From Sphingomonadaceae bacterium 3R27E2-A (GTDB lineage Bacteria; Pseudomonadota; Alphaproteobacteria; Sphingomonadales; Sphingomonadaceae): 64,000 bases of DNA. Made by a program: the position numbers and the translations under genes. This document shows positions 18,583 through 26,886 of the stretch, piece after piece; positions within the stretch are counted from its first letter, which is position 1; every line of letters begins with the position of its first letter. The stretch is from contig SCNT01000002.1 of the NCBI GenBank assembly GCA_005503165.1, forward strand, positions 124,001 to 188,000, given 5' to 3'. The notes under the pieces were generated by a model. It was not told the origin of the DNA and did no database searches. It was given only the letters and a program-made list of their open reading frames with translations.

Positions 18583-19254
18583 ATGAAAAAGCAGCATCTC
18601 TCCCTGATCGCGCTGGCTGCGGCCGCCGCGGTCCCCGGCCAGGCCGCGGCCAAGGCCGGCGATGTCCAGTTCAAGATCTTCGCGACCTATGTCGCGCCCG
18701 ACGGCAAGATCAGCGATCTGAAGCTCGACCGGATCGGCCTGCCGGCCGGGACGCAGGCGAAAGCCGACGACAATGTGACGCCGACGGTCGCGATCGAATA
18801 TTATGTCGCCGACCATATCTCGCTCGAGACGATCGCCGGGGTCACCCAGCATGACGTGAACGGCCGCGGCGCGCTGAACGGCGCGACGCTGGTATCGAAC
18901 GCCAAGATCGTGCCGGCAACGCTCACCTTCAAATATCATTTCGGCAAGGAAGGCGGAATCCAGCCCTATATCGGGGCGGGTCCGAGCTATTTCATCTTCA
19001 TCGACGAGAAGCCCGGCGCGACGACCCGGGCGCTCGGCGCGACGCGGCAGAAGATGGGCGACAAGCTCGGCGCCGCACTCCAGGCCGGGGTCGATATTCC
19101 GGTGAACGACAAGGGGCTTGCGCTATCCCTCGACGCCAAGCGCTATTTCCTGCGCCCGACCGCAACCTGGTATGCCGGAACGACCGAGGTGCTCAAGACG
19201 CGGCACAAGCTCGACCCCTGGGTAATCAGCGCCGGCGTCGCTTTTCGTTTTTGA
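18583..19254 (+). CDS. ompW: OmpW family outer-membrane beta-barrel protein
   Basis: 223 residues with a signal peptide (MKKQHLSLIALAAAAAVPGQ, cleavage near AAA-KAG). An eight-stranded barrel pattern follows: DVQFKIFATYVAPDGKISDL, TPTVAIEYYVADHISLETIA, IVPATLTFKYHFG, IQPYIGAGPSYF, and terminal GVAFRF ending in phenylalanine. An AAGGAG site precedes ATG 18583. OmpW proteins are small-molecule channels often controlled by FNR, and the FNR box 79 bases upstream, shared with ccoN, fits that. Confidence 0.92.
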   Translation: MKKQHLSLIALAAAAAVPGQAAAKAGDVQFKIFATYVAPDGKISDLKLDRIGLPAGTQAKADDNVTPTVAIEYYVADHISLETIAGVTQHDVNGRGALNGATLVSNAKIVPATLTFKYHFGKEGGIQPYIGAGPSYFIFIDEKPGATTRALGATRQKMGDKLGAALQAGVDIPVNDKGLALSLDAKRYFLRPTATWYAGTTEVLKTRHKLDPWVISAGVAFRF

Positions 19255-19279
19255 CCTCCCAACTCGCGCCGGTGGCCGG

Positions 19280-19969
19280 TCAGCCTGCCATTTCGTTCAG
19301 AGCCGCAAGGTCGTTGATGACGATTTTGCGGCGGGATGGAAGGTCGATCAGGCCAACGGCGCGCATTTTGGTGAGCTGGCGGCTCGTGGTCTCTATGGTG
19401 AGACCCAGGATGTCGGCGATCTGCTGACGGCCGAAGGGCAGCTCGAAGCCGCGCGCCGTATCCGCCGCACTCGGAGGAGGCGACAAGCGATCGGCCATTT
19501 CTAGCAGGAAGGATGCGACCTTCTCGGGCGCCGACTTGCGCCCGAGCAGCAGCATCCAGCGGCGCGCGCGATCGAGCTCCGCGAGCGTGCGGCACAGCAA
19601 TTTCTGCTGCAGGTCGGGGTGGTCGGCGGCGAACTCGTCGAACTGGTCGCGATGGAAGATGCAAAGCTCGGCCTCGCTGATCGCGCTGACGCTGTACGGG
19701 CTTTCCTTCCCGAACGGACGCCCGATGAAGTCCGACGGAAAGACGATCCCGACGATCTGCTCGCGCCCGTCGGCGGTGGCGGCGACGAGTTTCAATACGC
19801 CGTCGAGGACATTGGCGACGACGGGCGCGTCGTCGCCCTCCCACAGCAGCGTATGTCCGCTGCTCACGCGCTGGCGCCGGCCCATCCGGCCGAGCAGCCC
19901 GAGCTCGTCGGGCCGCAGGCTCGCACAGATGGCGCGGTTGCGCACGATGCAGGACAGGCAATCGGTCAT
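19280..19969 (-). CDS. fnrL: FnrL-type oxygen-sensing Crp/Fnr regulator
   Basis: 229 residues. Cysteines at 4, 7, 15 and 103 (MTDCLSC, RAICASL, ELCIFHR) have the spacing of a 4Fe-4S FNR sensor. The cyclic-nucleotide-binding-like beta roll spans about 25-140. The HTH is GRQQIADILGLTIETTSRQL (about 175-195), with the FNR recognition ExxSR read as ETTSR. It would bind the TTGAT-N4-ATCAA boxes near hemN, ccoN/ompW, the USP gene and the flavin monooxygenase. It is convergent with ompW. A close paralogue lies at 25487-26170 with identical cysteine positions. Confidence 0.93.
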   Translation of the reverse strand: MTDCLSCIVRNRAICASLRPDELGLLGRMGRRQRVSSGHTLLWEGDDAPVVANVLDGVLKLVAATADGREQIVGIVFPSDFIGRPFGKESPYSVSAISEAELCIFHRDQFDEFAADHPDLQQKLLCRTLAELDRARRWMLLLGRKSAPEKVASFLLEMADRLSPPPSAADTARGFELPFGRQQIADILGLTIETTSRQLTKMRAVGLIDLPSRRKIVINDLAALNEMAG

Positions 19970-20000
19970 GCGCCGGGCGCCCGGCAGGCATGTATCGCGG

Positions 20001-20810
20001 TCAATGGGCGAGCAGGAGCGGCGCCGGCGCGGCTTCGAGCAGATAGCGCGTCACTCCCCCGAACAGGGTCTCGCGCAGCCGCGCACGCCCATAGGCGCCC
20101 ATTACCACGAGCCCCGGCGCCAGCTCTTTCGCCGTTCGCTCGATAATCTCCTCGGGCGTGAGCGCCCCGCGATCGAGGCGGCGCAGTTCGCCATGAATGC
20201 CGTAACGCGACAGATAGCAAAGCGCGTCCTCGGCGGGCACGCGCCCCTCGTCCGCGCCGACCTGAACCATCGTCACGCTGCCCGCGCCCGCCATCAGCGG
20301 CGTCGCGGCGCGCAAGGCGTGCGCGGCTTGCGGGCTGCCGTTCCACAGGATCATCACCGGCGCGTCGAGATCGAGCGGCTTCGCTTCCGCGGGCAAGGCC
20401 AGCACGGGCGCCGGCACGGTCATCGCGAGGTCGCCCGCCAGCGTCGGCTGCGCGAGGCCGCGCCGGTCGCGGGGGCCCAGCGAAACGATGGCCAGATCGG
20501 CGAGCGTGGCGGCGAGCGAGAGCGACGCGAGGGCATCCCCGTCGGCGATTGCGACATCCCAGGGCACGTCCTCGCGCGCGAGCTGCGCCGCGAGCCGGCT
20601 CTCGAGCTCGGCATCGGCAAGCTGGGCCTTGGCGAGCTGTTCACGCGCCAGATACATGCCGCCAAAGGGGTCGGAAGCGATGAACTGCTGGAAGGGCGAG
20701 CAGATCAGGAAACTGAGATGGGCACCGAGGCGCCGTCCTATAGCGAGTGCCGTCTCGGTACGCGCGGCCATGGCCGGGCTCGCGTCGGCGTGTATCAAGA
20801 GATTTCGCAT
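20001..20810 (-). CDS. universal stress protein, tandem UspA domains
   Basis: 269 residues, about twice a single UspA domain. The start MRNLLIHADASPAMAARTET (20810) has GAAGGAG upstream. The second domain carries GAYGRARLRETLFGGVTRYL, the UspA loop G-2X-G-9X-G with glycine instead of Ser/Thr at the last position, so ATP binding is uncertain. The N-terminal domain is more diverged (LGAHLSFLICSPFQQFI). A good FNR box lies 53 bases upstream, so it is probably induced in low oxygen. It sits 31 bases before fnrL in the same direction and could be co-transcribed with it. Confidence 0.9.
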   Translation of the reverse strand: MRNLLIHADASPAMAARTETALAIGRRLGAHLSFLICSPFQQFIASDPFGGMYLAREQLAKAQLADAELESRLAAQLAREDVPWDVAIADGDALASLSLAATLADLAIVSLGPRDRRGLAQPTLAGDLAMTVPAPVLALPAEAKPLDLDAPVMILWNGSPQAAHALRAATPLMAGAGSVTMVQVGADEGRVPAEDALCYLSRYGIHGELRRLDRGALTPEEIIERTAKELAPGLVVMGAYGRARLRETLFGGVTRYLLEAAPAPLLLAH

Positions 20811-20862
20811 GTCTTGCCCTCCTTCAGGACCAAGAGGGAAGCGCTTATGCGGGGCGGCTTCA

Positions 20863-20876
20863 TTGACCCTGATCAA
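20863..20876 (-). promoter_or_regulatory. FNR box upstream of universal stress gene
   Basis: TTGATCAGGGTCAA (minus strand) fits the FNR/FixK consensus with one arm change. It is 53 bases upstream of the ATG at 20810. The region to the start contains CATAAG as a possible -10, but its spacing is not the ideal class II spacing. Confidence 0.75.
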
Positions 20877-20916
20877 CAAAGCCGCGCTTTCAGCCCGGGC
20901 CGCACGATGGCGCTGC

Positions 20917-20958
20917 TCCGTATTATTACGAAGTGCGCCGACCGCGCGGGGCGCTAGC
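20917..20958 (+). promoter_or_regulatory. TNCGNA-type promoter element before the GNAT unit
   Basis: TCCGTATTATTACGAAG (20917-20933) followed by GCTAGC at 20953-20958 as a -10. The same dyad-like pattern (CCGTAT-N-ATTNCGNA) precedes the USP genes at 24408 and 46608. The centre is near -40 from the predicted start point. Confidence 0.5.
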
Positions 20959-20981
20959 CTGACTTCGCAAAGGAGCAGGCG

Positions 20982-21149
20982 ATGCCGAAACCCCCTCCGG
21001 TGACACCCTGTCGCGCGCACCCGCGCCGGACCGCCGTGAACCGGGCGCCGGCGGACCCGCGGCGCGAGCAGAACCGCATCGCGGGCACCCTCACCCTGCG
21101 CCCTTCCCCGCTCCGGCGGTCCGACCCCAATCAAGGAGACAGAGGATGA
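20982..21149 (+). CDS. possible 55-residue leader peptide gene overlapping the GNAT gene
   Basis: Small reading frame from ATG 20982, with AAAGGAG seven bases upstream, ending in TGA that overlaps the acetyltransferase ATG (ATGA). The product is rich in Pro and Arg (MPKPPPVTPCRAHPRRTAVN at its start) and matches nothing I know. Good ribosome site, fitting promoter and coupled stop/start support translation; amino-acid composition argues against a folded protein. It may serve as a coupling leader. Confidence 0.35.
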   Translation: MPKPPPVTPCRAHPRRTAVNRAPADPRREQNRIAGTLTLRPSPLRRSDPNQGDRG

Positions 21150-21691
21150 CGCTCACCAATGCGCCCGACGCCACACTGAGCGAGGCGACCGAGACCTGCC
21201 TGCAGACCCGCAGCGGCGTAGACCTTCGGCTCCGGCCGGTCGCCGACAGCGACGCGGATATTGTCAATCATTTCTTCGACGGCCTGACGGCGGACGATAT
21301 GCAGTTCCGCTTCCTGAGCGGCCAGTCGCACCTGTCGAGCGCCCAGCTCGCCGCGATGATCGGGGTCGATCACCGGCACCGCGAGCATCTGCTCGCGTTC
21401 GATCGGGCGACCTCGGAGCTGATCGCAAGCCTGCTGATCGCCGCAGACGAGGCCTTTGTGACCGCCGAGGTCGCGATTTCGGTCGCGCCGGCGTATAAGA
21501 CCCGCGGGGTCGGCTGGACGCTGCTCAACCACGCCGTCGATCTTGCCCGCGCCCGCGGTCTCAAGCGGCTGCGGTCGATCGAAAGCCGTGCCAACCGGGG
21601 CGCGATGGAGGTCGAACGGACGCTGGGGTTCAAGGCGAGCGACTATGATGGCGACCCCACGCTGGCGCTGCTCGAACTCGAGCTTCGCTGA
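21146..21691 (+). CDS. GNAT family N-acetyltransferase
   Basis: 181 residues. An N-terminal extension leads into LRPVADSDADIVNHFFDGLT, then the acetyl-CoA-binding core: beta-strand VAISVAPAYKTRGVGWTLL, with pyrophosphate loop RGVGWT, and helix LLNHAVDLARARGLKRL. The C-terminus is GFKASDYDGDPTLALLELEL. The family transfers acetyl groups to amines, and the DIVNHFFDGLTADDMQFRF start is like the GNAT domains fused to Pat-type protein acetyltransferases. The substrate is unknown. It is downstream of a stress-type promoter and next to an alcohol dehydrogenase in the same direction. Confidence 0.88.
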   Translation: MTLTNAPDATLSEATETCLQTRSGVDLRLRPVADSDADIVNHFFDGLTADDMQFRFLSGQSHLSSAQLAAMIGVDHRHREHLLAFDRATSELIASLLIAADEAFVTAEVAISVAPAYKTRGVGWTLLNHAVDLARARGLKRLRSIESRANRGAMEVERTLGFKASDYDGDPTLALLELELR

Positions 21692-21742
21692 CCTTCGCCG
21701 TCGGTTCGGCGCCCGACAGGCCTTCGGCGGGAGACGCTGCCC

Positions 21743-22768
21743 ATGCACCAGGGCTTTCATGCCATGCAGCTCGGCTCGGCGGGGGCGCCGCTGCGCCGTG
21801 TCGAGCGGGCGATGCCGACGCCCGCAGACGGCGAAATCCGGATCGCGGTCACCGCCTGCGGCGTGTGCCGGACCGATCTCCATATCGCCGACGGCGACAT
21901 CGGCGACCGGCTTCCGATCATCCCTGGCCATGAGATCGTCGGCCGCGTCGATGCGCTCGGCCCAGGCGTCACGCGGTTCGGGCTGGGAGACCGGGTCGGC
22001 GTGCCGTGGCTCGGCAGGAGCTGCGATACCTGCCCCTATTGCGCCGCAGGCCATGAAAATCTCTGCGACGCGCCCGAGTTCACCGGTTTCACGCGCGACG
22101 GCGGTTTCGCTTCGCACGTCGTCGCCGATGCGCGCTTCTGTCTCGCAATCCCTGCCGCCTTCGACGACGTTCACGCGGCGCCGTTGCTCTGCGCCGGACT
22201 GATCGGCTACCGGGCCTATCGCATGGCGGGGGGCACGAAAAGGCTTGGCCTCTACGGCTTCGGCGCTGCTGCGCATATTCTCGCGCAGATCGCGATCGCC
22301 GACGGCGCCGACGTCTTTGCCTTCACGCGCGCTGGCGATGCGGCAGGCCAGGATTTCGCGCGCCGCCTGGGCTGCACCTGGGCGGGCGCATCGAACGAGG
22401 CCCCGCCCGCCGCGCTCGATGCCGCCATCCTCTTCGCGCCGGTCGGCGCGCTGGTGCCCGAAGCCCTGCGCCGGGTGCGGAAGGGCGGACGCGTCATTTG
22501 CGCCGGCATCCATATGAGCGACATCCCGTCCTTTCCTTATGCCGATCTTTGGGAGGAACGGTCGATCCACTCGGTCGCCAATCTGACCCGCGCCGATGGC
22601 GCGGCGTTCCTCGAAGCCGCTGCGCGCCGCGGCGTGCAGACGCATGTCACCGCGCTGCCGCTCGCCGAGGCCAACCATGCGCTCGACCGGTTGCGCGCCG
22701 GCGGGGTGGAAGGCGCGCTCGTCCTTATTCCCGAGGGAGCGGAAGCCGTGGCTAGGGGGAATCCCTGA
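21743..22768 (+). CDS. zinc-dependent alcohol dehydrogenase (MDR family)
   Basis: 341 residues. Catalytic zinc ligands are in CGVCRTDLH and GHEIVGRVDALG; the structural zinc loop is CDTCPYCAAGHENLC (four cysteines). The Rossmann nucleotide-binding part is GLYGFGAAAHILAQIAIADG (about 170-195), and C-terminal LPLAEANHALDRLRAG is typical of the family. Probably interconverts alcohol and aldehyde with NAD(P)H, useful for redox balance in low oxygen. It follows the GNAT gene by 51 bases and its end lies 65 bases before a small proline-rich gene. Confidence 0.92.
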   Translation: MHQGFHAMQLGSAGAPLRRVERAMPTPADGEIRIAVTACGVCRTDLHIADGDIGDRLPIIPGHEIVGRVDALGPGVTRFGLGDRVGVPWLGRSCDTCPYCAAGHENLCDAPEFTGFTRDGGFASHVVADARFCLAIPAAFDDVHAAPLLCAGLIGYRAYRMAGGTKRLGLYGFGAAAHILAQIAIADGADVFAFTRAGDAAGQDFARRLGCTWAGASNEAPPAALDAAILFAPVGALVPEALRRVRKGGRVICAGIHMSDIPSFPYADLWEERSIHSVANLTRADGAAFLEAAARRGVQTHVTALPLAEANHALDRLRAGGVEGALVLIPEGAEAVARGNP

Positions 22769-22833
22769 TGGCGCGCCGCCGCCAGCGGCGCGAAAGGAGC
22801 GAAGGCCAGGCCGGCCTGTCAGGAGACACTGCC

Positions 22834-23034
22834 ATGGATCGTTTCGAGCGAGACCCCGCCAGCGTAGCGCGCCCTCCCGAGTGTCCGGATTGCGACCCGC
22901 CGGCCCAGCCCGACAAGGTCTATCCCGAGACGCCCGCGCCGAGCCCCGATCGCCAGCCACTGCGCACGTCGCCCGAAGCGCCGGTGCTTCCCGACAGCCA
23001 CCCGGAAACCACCCCGCGCGAATATCCCGAATAG
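22834..23034 (+). CDS. small proline-rich acidic hypothetical protein
   Basis: 66 residues from ATG 22834, with AGGAGA upstream. The sequence is mostly Pro, Asp, Glu and Ser (RPPECPDCDPPAQPDKVYPE, ending REYPE), with a CPDC pair and no helix or strand pattern, so it is probably disordered. It follows the alcohol dehydrogenase in the same direction. Function unknown; coding status rests on the ribosome site and codon choice. Confidence 0.55.
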   Translation: MDRFERDPASVARPPECPDCDPPAQPDKVYPETPAPSPDRQPLRTSPEAPVLPDSHPETTPREYPE

Positions 23035-23054
23035 GCCCGCCCGCGGCCCGCAGG

Positions 23055-23480
23055 TCAAGGGTCGAGCGCCTGGCGATGCGCGCCGCTGCGTGTGAGACGT
23101 GTCACGGCGTCGACAAGCATATGCTCGCGCAGCGGCTTTTCGAGGACGAGTGCGAAGCCCGCCTCGCGCGCCCGCGCGCTCAATTCCCAGGACGGATAGG
23201 CCGAGATCAGGATGGCCGGCCCATCCCAGCCCTGCGCGCGCAGCGCGCCGAGCATTGCGATCCCGTCGCTGCTCTCGAGCCGGTAATCGGCGATCAGGCA
23301 GTCGGGCGCGGCGCGCGCCGCCTCGGCGAGCGCGGGACCGGCGGACGACCAGGCGTTGGCCGCAAATCCGCGTCCCTGCAACAGCAGCAGGAGCGAGCGC
23401 CGCACCGCCGGGTCATCCTCGACGATAAGGATGGTCGGCGGCGCCTCGCGCCCACCCGACCGGGCGATCAACATGTCCAT
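23055..23480 (-). CDS. receiver-only response regulator
   Basis: About 141 residues, one CheY-like receiver domain and no output domain. Acidic pocket VEDD (about 20-23), phospho-acceptor in LIADYRLES, conserved Ser in ILISAY, and Lys in LEKPLREH. It closely matches the receiver at 47557-47955 (shared VEDDP, RRSLLLLLxGRGF, PLREHxLVDAVxRL), so the two are paralogues. The start is uncertain: ATG 23480 is the first in a run (MDMLIARS) and no ribosome site is clear. It may act as a phosphate sink or partner for the FixL-type kinase; no kinase is adjacent. Confidence 0.85.
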   Translation of the reverse strand: MDMLIARSGGREAPPTILIVEDDPAVRRSLLLLLQGRGFAANAWSSAGPALAEAARAAPDCLIADYRLESSDGIAMLGALRAQGWDGPAILISAYPSWELSARAREAGFALVLEKPLREHMLVDAVTRLTRSGAHRQALDP

Positions 23481-23613
23481 GGCCGCGTTAGCAAAGCCAT
23501 TGGATGGCGGGCGGTTCCCGGCCATGTCCGCCGCCCGCTTCTTGTGAAACCCGCGGGCTCGCCCGGTCGGAGGCGCTAGCCCGAAGCCCGCGATCAGAAC
23601 GAGAGGCCATCGA

Positions 23614-24408
23614 TCAATGGCTCATCAGCAGGGGAAATTTGCTCGTGGAAAGCAGGTTCTTCGTGGTGCCGCCGAAGGTCTCGCGCAGCCGGCCGCGACC
23701 ATAAGCGCCCATCACGATATAGTCCGCACGGAACAGCTCGGCCTCGTCGGAGATCAGAATATCCGCGCGAAACGTGCCGATGTCGGTCGCGCGCACATTC
23801 GCCTTGATGCCGTGGCGCGACAAATAGGTCGCAGCATCCTCCGGCGCGACATGATCGGCAGGCCCTTGCGCGGTGAAGATCTCGACCTCCCTGGCAAAGG
23901 CGAGGAGCGGGAGCGCGGCGCGGAGCGCTGCCGCAGCCGAGGGACGGCCGTCCCATGCGACGAGCGCGCGCTCGAGTTCGAAGCGTTCGAGCGTCTCGGG
24001 CACCGCCAGCACGGGCGCGCTCGCACGCGCCACGATGCGGCTCGTTATGTCGCGCATGTCGGGCATCGCAAAGCCGTCGAGCGCGCGATTGAGGACGATG
24101 AGATCGGCGAGGTCGGCGGCGTCGAGCACCGCTTTCGCGATCTCGTCCGTCGCGTCGATCCAGCTCCAGCTGACATCCTCGCGCGACAGGCGGCCGCCGA
24201 TCACCGACTTGTTCTTCGTTTCGCTTTCGCGCTCGTCGAGAAGGACGACGGTTTCGGCGAAGCCGAACCCGTCGCCGGCAACGAGCGGATAGGGGGTGAC
24301 GTCGATACAGGTCAGATGGCCTTCGACCGCGCGGGTGATATCGAGCGCCGCCTGCACGCGGGCTTCCTGGCCTGCGTCGTCATGTATGAGCAACAGGATG
24401 TTCTTCAT
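23614..24408 (-). CDS. universal stress protein, tandem UspA type
   Basis: 264 residues from ATG 24408 (MKNILLLIHDDAGQEARVQA) with AGGAGACG upstream. The first UspA-like half is followed by a second with IVARASAPVLAVPETLERFE and GAYGRGRLRETFGGTTKNLL. The closest relatives in the window are 46608-47414 and 48266-49063, which share the whole layout, so these arose by duplication. The promoter element 24458-24480 is identical at 22 of 23 positions to that of the gene at 46608. Probable role in low-oxygen or stress survival. Confidence 0.92.
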   Translation of the reverse strand: MKNILLLIHDDAGQEARVQAALDITRAVEGHLTCIDVTPYPLVAGDGFGFAETVVLLDERESETKNKSVIGGRLSREDVSWSWIDATDEIAKAVLDAADLADLIVLNRALDGFAMPDMRDITSRIVARASAPVLAVPETLERFELERALVAWDGRPSAAAALRAALPLLAFAREVEIFTAQGPADHVAPEDAATYLSRHGIKANVRATDIGTFRADILISDEAELFRADYIVMGAYGRGRLRETFGGTTKNLLSTSKFPLLMSH

Positions 24409-24436
24409 GCGCCGTCTCCTTGATTCCCGCGCTGGC

Positions 24437-24480
24437 CTTAGGTGTCGCCGGGCAAAGCCGATATGCGCAATCATACGGAT
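24437..24480 (-). promoter_or_regulatory. conserved USP promoter element and -10
   Basis: On the minus strand the element starts ATCCGTATGATTGCGC and ends ATATCGG (24480-24458). After 15 bases comes CCTAAG (24442-24437), the likely -10. Element and spacing equal those at 46538-46581. Confidence 0.65.
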
Positions 24481-24504
24481 AGGTGGCGGCCGCCCGGACG
24501 TCGC

Positions 24505-25482
24505 CTAGCGATCCGGCACGCCTTCCTCGTCACCGCCCAGAATCTCCACGGGCACCGGGCTTCCGGCACGCAGCGAATCGGGCGTGATGATGACGCTGGT
24601 TCCCGCCGCCAGCAGCGGGACGAGCAGCGCGCGCAGGTCGGCCACGATATGAACGCGCCCGGCGAAGGACGTCGGCGCCCTCGCGGCGATCGCGCCCGGC
24701 AGCGGGACTTCGATCCATGATCCCGGCTCCTCAGCGTCCGACCGCCGGACGAAGGCCGAAGTGCCCGTTATCGGCCCCTCGATGCGCACGGGCGCCGACC
24801 CGATGATCGTGCCGTTGTGGAGGATCAGAATATGCTGGTCGGCGGCGCTGGCGATGATCGAGACGGGACCGGCAGGCGCGCGTTCGGGCGTCCAGCGCAT
24901 CGCGCCGTCCCCCGGGAGCGTTCCGGCCCCGGCGAGCGGGTCGGCGGGGGCCGCACGCGGCACCGCTGCCGCATCGGTGACGATGACCGTCATGCCGAGC
25001 CGGGTAACGCCATAGAGGAGGCGGGCGAAGCCGTGCGGCAGGCGGATGCAGCCGTGCGAGGCGGGATAGCCCGGCAAGGTGCCGCCGTGCAGCGCCACGC
25101 CGCCCCAGGTCAGGCGCTGCATATAGGGCATCGGGGCATCGTCGTAGAGGTTCGAGCGATGATCGACGTCGCGCTGGAGGATGGTGAAGACGCCGGTCGG
25201 GGTTTCATGGCCGGCCTTGCCCGTCGAGACGGTGGTGATCGCGATCGGGACGCCGTTGCGATACAGCGTGCCGCGCTGGGTCGCGAGGCTCACAATCATC
25301 ATCACGGGTCCGCGCGACGCGATCTCCGGCGCCCAGATATAATCTCCGGGCTTCAACCGCTCGGCCGCCTCGAGAACGCTCCCGCGCAATCCGGCGGGCT
25401 CGGCCGACGCCGCGAGCGGCAGCAGCAGCGCCGCTCCCAGCACAAGCGCCGCCCAGCCGGCCAGCTTTGCGCCCGCCCCCAT
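24505..25482 (-). CDS. L,D-transpeptidase (YkuD family), secreted
   Basis: 325 residues with a signal peptide (WAALVLGAALLLPLAASAEP). The YkuD catalytic site is seen as LHGGTLPGYPASHGCIRLPH, with the catalytic Cys in SHGC (about residue 145). Family members form 3-3 crosslinks in peptidoglycan or attach lipoproteins. The C-terminal half (about 190-325) is a second domain without a clear name. Its start lies four bases after the stop of the FNR paralogue gene, so both form an operon, linking wall remodelling to oxygen control. Confidence 0.9.
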   Translation of the reverse strand: MGAGAKLAGWAALVLGAALLLPLAASAEPAGLRGSVLEAAERLKPGDYIWAPEIASRGPVMMIVSLATQRGTLYRNGVPIAITTVSTGKAGHETPTGVFTILQRDVDHRSNLYDDAPMPYMQRLTWGGVALHGGTLPGYPASHGCIRLPHGFARLLYGVTRLGMTVIVTDAAAVPRAAPADPLAGAGTLPGDGAMRWTPERAPAGPVSIIASAADQHILILHNGTIIGSAPVRIEGPITGTSAFVRRSDAEEPGSWIEVPLPGAIAARAPTSFAGRVHIVADLRALLVPLLAAGTSVIITPDSLRAGSPVPVEILGGDEEGVPDR

Positions 25483-25486
25483 TGTC

Positions 25487-26170
25487 TCAACCGGCCATGG
25501 CCGCCACTCGGCCGCGATCGTTGATCCGCACCGCGCGCCGCGAGGGCAGGTCGACGAGGCCGTCGCTGCGCATGCGGGTCAGCTGCCGGCAGGTCGTTTC
25601 GATCGTCAGCCCCAATATGTCGGCGATCTGCTGGCGGCCGAAGGGGAGTTCGAACCCGCCGGGCGTCGCGCCGGCGTCGGCGGGCAGCCGCGCTTCCATG
25701 TCGAGCAGGAAGGAGGCGACCTTCTCGGGCGCCGACTTGCGGCCGAGCAGCATCATCCAGTGCCGCGCGCGGTCGAGCTCGTCGAGCGTGCGGTGGAGCA
25801 GTTTCTGCTGAAGATGCGGATGACGGGCGGCGAAGTCGTCGAATTGCTGGCGATTGAAGATGCAGACCTCGGCGTCGGTCATCGCGGTCACGCGATACGG
25901 GCTTTGCTTGCCGAACGGCCGGCCGATGAAGTCCGACGGAAAGACAAGCCCGACAATCTGCTCGCGCCCGTCGGCGGTGGCGACGACGAGCTTGAGGACG
26001 CCCGACAGGACATTCGCGACGGTGGGAGCTTCGTCGCCTTCCCACAGCAGGGTATGTCCGGCCTTCACGCGCTGCCGCCGCCCCATGCGCCCGAGTTCGG
26101 CGGCTTCGTCGACAGCGAGGCTGGCGCAGATGGCGCGGCAGCGCACGGCGCAGGAAGCGCAATCGCTCAT
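25487..26170 (-). CDS. second FnrL-type Crp/Fnr regulator
   Basis: 227 residues from MSDCASC at 26170. Cysteines at 4, 7, 15 and 103 match the FnrL at 19280-19969, plus an extra Cys at 11. The effector fold and HTH GRQQIADILGLTIETTCRQL are near-identical, but the recognition helix reads ETTCR rather than ETTSR. The serine of FNR that contacts the TTGA half-site is thus a cysteine here, which may alter target choice or make binding thiol-sensitive. Cotranscribed with the L,D-transpeptidase. Upstream lies a TACGTA/TNCGTA element with a CTATC-like -10. Confidence 0.92.
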   Translation of the reverse strand: MSDCASCAVRCRAICASLAVDEAAELGRMGRRQRVKAGHTLLWEGDEAPTVANVLSGVLKLVVATADGREQIVGLVFPSDFIGRPFGKQSPYRVTAMTDAEVCIFNRQQFDDFAARHPHLQQKLLHRTLDELDRARHWMMLLGRKSAPEKVASFLLDMEARLPADAGATPGGFELPFGRQQIADILGLTIETTCRQLTRMRSDGLVDLPSRRAVRINDRGRVAAMAG

Positions 26171-26273
26171 TGCCGTGCGCCCGCAAGGCATGCGCGCACG
26201 GCGCTCAGGCCCGGTTCCGGGCGGTGGCCGCCATGGCGGCGGGATGGATGTGGCTGACCCCTCATGCGGTCCG

Positions 26274-26318
26274 GATAGCGAACCGCCGCGCCCAGGTGAC
26301 TACGCAACTGTACGTATG
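26274..26318 (-). promoter_or_regulatory. TACGTA-type promoter of the second fnrL
   Basis: CATACGTACAGTTGCGTA on the minus strand (26318-26301), followed by GCTATC at 26279-26274. The centre is near -42 from the inferred start. The half-sites TACGTA and GCGTA match the recurrent element of this region. Confidence 0.5.
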
Positions 26319-26443
26319 CCGTCATCCGATGCGTCACAGGCACCGTCGTCGGCCCGGACGACGCCAGGCGCGAGCATTGCCTGACCTCGGGCGGCGCGTC
26401 CGGGCGCAATCCGGCGGGGCAAATCCACGACGAAAGAACCGAT

Positions 26444-26566
26444 CATGAGCCAAGTCCGCCGCGGTCTTCAGGCGCTGTTTCCCGATCGCGGCCCGGCGCT
26501 CCATGCGCTCGAGCGCTGCACCGGCTCCGACAAGACATGCCCGGCCCGGACGGCCTGGGGTCTGTA
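26444..26566 (+). CDS. possible 40-residue small protein
   Basis: Frame from ATG 26444 to TAA 26566 encoding MSQVRRGLQALFPDRGPALH and a C-terminal half with two cysteines (ERCTGSDKTCPARTAWGL). Codon third positions are GC-rich as in real genes here. The ribosome site is weak and no family is known. It is the only candidate in the 410-base gap between the second fnrL and the PhnA-like gene. Confidence 0.25.
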
Positions 26567-26580
26567 ACCGAGCACGGACC

Positions 26581-26886
26581 CTAGCGCTTGCGCACGAACT
26601 CGGCGCGCAGGACGAGGCCCCGGATGCTTTCGTGGCGGCAATCGATCTCCTGCGGATCGCCGGTCAGGCGGATAGACTTGATGACCGTCCCGACCTTGAG
26701 CGTCTTGCCGGCGCCCTTGACCTCGAGATCCTTGATCAGCGCAACGCTGTCGCCGTCCCCCAGCAGGTTCCCGACCGCGTCGCGAACCTCGACCCGCGAC
26801 GCTGCGGCCTGGCGTGAAGCAAGCTCCGACGCCGGCATCCATTCGCCGCTCTCCTCGTCATAGACATAGTCGTCGTTGGCACTCAT
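26581..26886 (-). CDS. PhnA-domain protein (YjdM-like), without zinc ribbon
   Basis: 101 residues from ATG 26886 with GGAGAATGAG upstream. The core VEVRDAVGNLLGDGDSVALI, DLEVKGAGKTLKVGTVIKSI and C-terminal VLRAEFVRKR match the PhnA C-terminal domain. The N-terminal zinc ribbon of longer PhnA proteins is replaced by a short acidic stretch (YVYDEESGEWMPASE). Despite the name, these proteins are not shown to act on phosphonates and no phn genes are nearby. It follows the SulP gene by 97 bases. Confidence 0.82.
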   Translation of the reverse strand: MSANDDYVYDEESGEWMPASELASRQAAASRVEVRDAVGNLLGDGDSVALIKDLEVKGAGKTLKVGTVIKSIRLTGDPQEIDCRHESIRGLVLRAEFVRKR

